A DNA stretch of 64,000 nucleotides from Epiperipatus broadwayi (taxonomy: Eukaryota > Onychophora > Udeonychophora > Euonychophora > Peripatidae). The position numbers and the translations under genes are program-made. The DNA is taken from positions 5,231,334-5,295,333 of the forward strand of contig JAQFVV010012405.1 in NCBI GenBank assembly GCA_028023455.1, in the 5' to 3' direction. Below, in pieces: positions 59,825 to 64,000 of this stretch (its first letter is position 1; each line of letters opens with the position of its first letter). The notes under the pieces are model-generated. The model searched no databases, was not told the DNA's origin, and saw nothing but the letters and a program-made list of their open reading frames with translations.

Positions 59825-60999
59825 ATATTTGTATCTCAACTATTTGTTATTAGTTACTGGCAAGTTTACATTCATGCAAAAATTACTAAATTAATTACTG
59901 AGCTTGATTTATCTACCAGATTACTAATCAGGAAATTAAAATTTTGCTACTTAGAAGCCAAACGTATTGATTTTATCATAAAATTTAATTTGAAAGCCTT
60001 TCCAATGAATCATTTTTTGGTAAATTATAGAAATTTCTCTAAAATAGAACCACTATATAGTCTATGTAAAATAGCAAATGAAACTATTGGACATATTTTT
60101 ACTGCTTGCCCTTTTTTGAGTCCTGCTAGACAAAATATTATAACCAGAGTACTGCCTGCTAACATGAAAATTCTAAGAATCAAGGACGCTATAACGAGTG
60201 GTGTTTTTGCAGCCATTAGAATAGGACTGTTCCTGCTTTATGCCGTGTTGTTAACTAGAAATTATTTTGTTTTTAAGCAAGGAAGTAAGGAACTGTGGGA
60301 GATATATAAAAAATTTATTCGAAGGACTATGCTCAGGGATCGCTTGTTAACGCTGGAAAAGCTCTTCAGGGACACTTGAGGGCAACTTAGGCCACTGGAT
60401 GAAGCGCCTATCCTCAGGCATGCTAATTAAATATTAATTCAAGGTTAAAAAATAAATGGTCCAGTTAGATGGAAAATAACAAAGAATTGCTGCCAATCAA
60501 AATACAGACTGCATAATGATCACTGGTTTTTATGCTAGGTTTGGGAAAAGATAAGGGGGATTTAGATATAAAGGTTATAGAGTTGACAAAAATTATGTTG
60601 TGGAAATGGGATAGAGCAGATTATGGGTAAATTTAGAGTGGGGAATGTAAAAGAAAGTGGCTAACAGGTTTATCTGGGCTTAATTGCTGAGATATTCTTG
60701 ACTTCGTTTAAGGAGAAGCCATAATACATCACATCACATCACATCACTAAACGAAGAGACAGTTGTTCTGATATAAAACTAGTTACATAATAATTACAGA
60801 CTAAGTTTGAACGATGAGCTTCTTGCTCTGATCATAAAATTAATTTGTGATAATAATTGTAATTAATGCATCAAACGGGTATATTTACTAATTTGAAAAA
60901 TTATTTACTAATGATTGTTGTAATAAGTGTAACAAACCTAAACAAATGTATACCAAAAAGATTTATATTGTAATTGTATTTTCCTTAATAAAAAAAAAA
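59825..60999 (+). pseudogene. LINE C-terminus, third Tx1-like family (copy H)
   Basis: An open frame from 59825 to TGA 60377-60379 reads ISYWQVYIHAKI, LIRKLKFCYLEAKRIDF, LKAFPMNHFLVNYRNF, then YSLCKIANETIGHIFTAC, AAIRIGLFLLYAVLLTRN and a final RRTMLRDRLL. These blocks follow the C-terminal order of the intact ORF2. The first Cys of the knuckle is Tyr here (one base change). The 3' UTR has (CATCA)4 at 60727-60746 and ends CCTTAAT-A10 near 60999: a poly(A) tail, not a TAA array. It lacks the CTTTGAAACA box. 5' truncated. Confidence 0.7.
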
Positions 61000-61234
61000 C
61001 TATTTGTTATTTTAAAAGCTTGTCAACTCTGGTAAATTCTAAATAAAATTAGTATCTGATCAGAATAAAATAAGTGGATTAATGATTCTTTTGAAAATGG
61101 GTAATTTGAATACTTTAAATCAACAGACCTCTTAAAAACTCATTTGCTTAATAAAGAATTGCTCCACTCTATATAAAAAGTTTATAAAGATTATTAGATT
61201 GTTTTATTTTAAAGATTGTTTGTGTTAATATGAG
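61000..61234. other. Unassigned AT-rich sequence
   Basis: Nothing recognised. Confidence 0.4.
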
Positions 61235-61435
61235 GATTGTCTATCTTAATATATATCTGAGCACTTATAGTTATATATGTGTAGAGATGATAATCTGGAC
61301 CAACTAATAATTGCTGGTTTAGCATGAAATACGTATATTGGTGATTATCTTTTCAACATATATGTGTTTAAATGTATCAGTGCTATTAGATAGAGTGGAG
61401 AGTTGTGGGTCGTGTGAAAGTCTGTGGTCATATAC

Positions 61436-61482
<47 letters not shown>

Positions 61483-61506
61483 ATAAGCCCGTGTTTCAGT
61501 TATTAT
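61235..61506 (-). repeat. SINE-2 copy with (CA)n(TA)n in its end
   Basis: Family body and tip in minus orientation, then TACCCTATATATTACACACA, (CA)n, (TA)n and AATAAGCCCGTGTTTCAGTT, matching the outer end at 46020-46068. This fixes the true family terminus outside the tip. Confidence 0.75.
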
Positions 61507-61769
61507 AATAATATTAAGTAACAGAAAAGAAAACTGAAAATTACATAATTCTTAATATGCATTTGATTACGTAGTTATAAATATCTGATTTTATTATTTT
61601 TTTGCCATGAGTTATTTGATTGAATAATAATTTATCATCATCAGTAAAATAAATTGATCTACAAGAATTAATGAAATGTATTCATATGCATTAAATTAAT
61701 TTGTATAAGCCATTTTTCTGTTTACGAAATCTATATGGATCTGTCTTTGGAATTCTTAGCCATTCTAGT
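61507..61769. other. Unassigned AT-rich sequence
   Basis: Nothing recognised. Confidence 0.4.
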
Positions 61770-61905
61770 GTCATCATCAACCCTTATCAATCCATTGCAA
61801 GATGAAAGTCTCTCCGAGTTCAATCCATCTTCTCTGATTTCTAACTTCTCTTCTCCACATCACCACTGTACACTTTCTTATTTCATCCATCCATCTCACA
61901 GGATA
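61770..61905 (-). pseudogene. RTE LINE C-terminus
   Basis: The minus strand reads VRWMDEIRKCTVVMWRREV and RWIELGETFILQWIDKG, then TGA and a short TGATGA tail. It is the same domain as at 53742-53925 and strongly truncated. Confidence 0.8.
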
Positions 61906-62179
61906 CTATATATAAAATTTTGAAGACCTGTATCATATTTAAACATGAATTTCTGATTCATTGCTTAATTGAGAATAAACTATTTCTCAATAATTTTTTA
62001 TGAAAATGTGTATATTTCTTTCTATAAAGTTAAATAAATAAATCATATAAAAAAAGAAGAAAGAAGAACCCAGCAAAAAAGAAAAAATAATAAATTTACT
62101 ATTAAATACATATTTTTGTGATAACTTAAATTTTCCCTACATTATTATTTTGTCTAATTAGCTGTTATTTAAGAATTTT
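61906..62179. other. Unassigned AT-rich sequence
   Basis: Nothing recognised. Confidence 0.4.
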
Positions 62180-62590
62180 AGGGGGTTGGAACTCAGACTT
62201 TCACACGACCCTCAACCATCCATGCTATCTCATACTGCTGATATACTTGATCACACACATGTCAAAAAGTTAAATAATCACTAATATATGTGTTTTGTGC
62301 TAAACCAGCACTTGCCAGTTGGCCCAGATTATCATCTCCATACATATACAATCAAAGCTCAGCTTTTATTAAGATAGCCAATCTTCATACTTTAATGGAC
62401 AGTCTTCAAACCACTCCACCCTAAAACTCTTCAGCCATCCATTTCATTGTAAATTTGATGGTGGAATGCTCAAAGCCCATCTTAATGCCAACCTTCTCAT
62501 TCTACACATGTTGACCACAAGTCACTCTGACCCCTCATGTACATGACATAATCCATTTACCTATATATATGAGGGATGGGCAGACCTTAA
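62180..62590 (+). repeat. SINE-2 copy, first of a direct tandem pair
   Basis: Complete family order from GAACTCAGACTTTCACACG to GAGGGATGGGCAGACC. Confidence 0.8.
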
Positions 62591-62652
62591 AGTACTATAT
62601 TTTGAAATGTGAATTTTTTCTACAGTACAGGCTTTTTCATACCTGCACTTTT

Positions 62653-63075
62653 ATATGTAATATATAGGAGTTTGAATTCAGATTTTCACATGACCTTCAA
62701 CCATCCATGTTATCTCATACCATTGATACCCTTGATCACACACATGTCAAAAAGATAAATAATCACCAATATATGTATTTTGTGCTAAACCAGAACTTGT
62801 CAGTTGGTTCAGATTATCATCTCCACACATAAATACAATCAAAGCTCAGCTTATATTAAGATAGCCAATCTTCATACATTAATGGACATGCTTCAAACCA
62901 CTCTACCCCACAATTCTTCAGCCATCCATTTTATTAAAAATCTGATGATGAAATTCTCAAACCCCACCTTAGTGCCAACCTTCTCATCCTACTCATGTTG
63001 ACCACAAGTCACTCTATCCCCTCATGTACATGATATAATCCATTTATTTACATATACAAGGGATGGGCAGACCTT
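62653..63075 (+). repeat. SINE-2 copy, second of a direct tandem pair
   Basis: Complete family order from TATGTAATATATAGGAG to AAGGGATGGGCAGACC. It is very similar to the first copy, with a 62-bp linker that contains a CAGTACAGGCTTTTTCATACCTG hairpin. Confidence 0.8.
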
Positions 63076-63616
63076 AACACTCTTTATATTGAAATATGAA
63101 TTTTAGATAAAACAAGGCATTAGATCTTTGAAGATGTGTTACATCTAATATGTAATTTGAAGTTGGTCACTTCTTGGTTTAAAAGATAGTTTTCTCAAGA
63201 AATATTAATAATAATAATAATAATTTCCAAGGTAGTTATAAATGATTAAAATTTGAAATTGTACATGTACTTATAACTAGATGTTTTGTGGTTAACTAAC
63301 TTTGATCAGTACAAACATATCTATAATGAATTTTTCTTTTTGCTTGCCTATTTTGATAGTAATATTGATGTGGTAACCTTTATATTAATACTTCTTGTCA
63401 TAAAAATGTCTATATTTTATATGCTTTACAGAAGAGCTTATCTTCTTAATGTTTACTGCTGGAATTATTACTTTTCTGGTGAAAATAAATACTCCCTTAA
63501 TCTTTAGTGGAGACCAAACATTGTTATGTTATTATTTTTAATTGCTTATTGTTTTTCAAATATGAAATAAAATATTTTATTGCACTCCCATGAGCTCATT
63601 TTAACTATTTATTATG
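63076..63616. other. Unassigned AT-rich sequence
   Basis: Contains a short (AAT)6 at 63206-63224. The 73-codon frame at 63286-63507 has no domain. Confidence 0.4.
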
Positions 63617-63860
63617 TCACATGATCACCATCTCTTATACTAGTACATAATTGTTATTAAACAAGGCAAAACCCTCCATACAGTAGTGCCACTCTGTGCC
63701 AACCAGAGCTCCTCATTGACGAAGGCCACAAGCCAGAAACTAGTCAGAAATATTGGATGAGTAGGCATTAGATAGAGATTTTATGCCCAAGCCTTCTGGT
63801 ATCCATTGATTACTCCTGTTGGCACAAGGTGGCACTACTGAATGTAGAGTTTTGCCTTGT
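63617..63860. repeat. Small TIR hairpin element (200 bp) with hammerhead-like centre
   Basis: Arms 63661-63703 and 63818-63860 (ACAAGGCAAAACCCTCCATA type) are reverse complements with about five mismatches. Between them 63716-63740 reads TTGACGAA-GGC-CACAA-GCC-A-GAAAC. The flank 63617-63655 and one arm recur at 1677-1770. No ORF; probably a MITE or retroelement terminal hairpin. Confidence 0.7.
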
Positions 63861-64000
63861 TTATTTAGTATATGCTTTATATTCAGTTTTATTATTTCAC
63901 ACAGCTTTCATATATTGACAAGACAATTGTAGAAAATCCCATTTATTATTTAATAAGGATATTTTAAAACTTTAACATTCTCCAGCATATACATGATTAT

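Noticed and set aside
62180-63075. Two tandem repeats with a linker, considered as CRISPR- or satellite-like array
   Set aside because: Units are 410 bp SINE-2 copies found singly elsewhere; two units do not make an array of either kind.

Overview
This window looks like gene-poor, very AT-rich DNA from an invertebrate animal nuclear genome. I read no convincing host exon, rRNA, intact tRNA, bacterial operon or CRISPR array. What can be read is almost all transposable elements: non-LTR retrotransposons (LINEs) of at least three clades, Penelope-like elements (PLEs) with GIY-YIG domains, tRNA-derived SINE-like repeats, one dead hAT transposase gene, one terminal-inverted-repeat element with 8-bp target duplications, and ten long, nearly pure TAA/TTA arrays. 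I cannot name the species. The TE mix (Tx1/L1-like LINEs, RTE, Jockey-superfamily LINE, GIY-YIG PLEs, hAT) fits many invertebrates.

Layout. 0-3 kb: a decayed RTE LINE (minus) with a SINE tip inserted. 4-8 kb: short hairpins, a Tx1-like LINE tail, and a 1.45-kb TIR element full of tandem repeats. 8-13 kb: a SINE split by a second LINE family, a (TTA)83 array, and a Tx1-like LINE (minus) next to an ORF1 fragment and another LINE 3' end. 14-17 kb: two PLE loci, one of them an inverted pair. 17.6-24.8 kb: one (TTA)n domain holding a Tx1-like LINE (minus), a truncated Jockey-superfamily LINE and a nearly complete copy of the same Jockey-type family. 25-30 kb: inverted SINE pairs, a second inverted PLE pair and a 450-bp hairpin. 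30-34 kb: AT-rich sequence, an (AT)n tract and an inverted SINE dimer. 34.4-42.1 kb: an (AAT)n domain holding a truncated and a full-length Tx1-like LINE; the full-length copy has both ORFs intact (561 and 1077 codons). 42-49 kb: mostly unassigned, with one SINE-like element flanked by a 13-bp duplication. 49.3-51.7 kb: dead hAT transposase gene. 52-64 kb: scattered SINE-like copies, three RTE 3' ends, another LINE C-terminus and a small TIR hairpin.

The most interesting pattern is the coupling of LINEs to TAA arrays. Every Tx1-like copy with a preserved array reads into (TAA)n, and both Jockey-type copies read into (TTA)n. The full-length copy of each family also has an array of the same orientation at its 5' side. 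The simplest reading is that two unrelated LINE families insert in fixed, opposite orientations into one microsatellite, so that array and LINEs enlarge together. LINE families lacking the Tx1-like 3' box (RTE, and two further C-terminal fragments) carry other tails and lie outside the arrays. A second theme is inverted duplication: PLE and SINE-like families recur as head-to-head or tail-to-tail pairs and hairpins, some of which carry a hammerhead-like hairpin-plus-GAAA element.

All family assignments come from motifs read by eye. No database search was possible.
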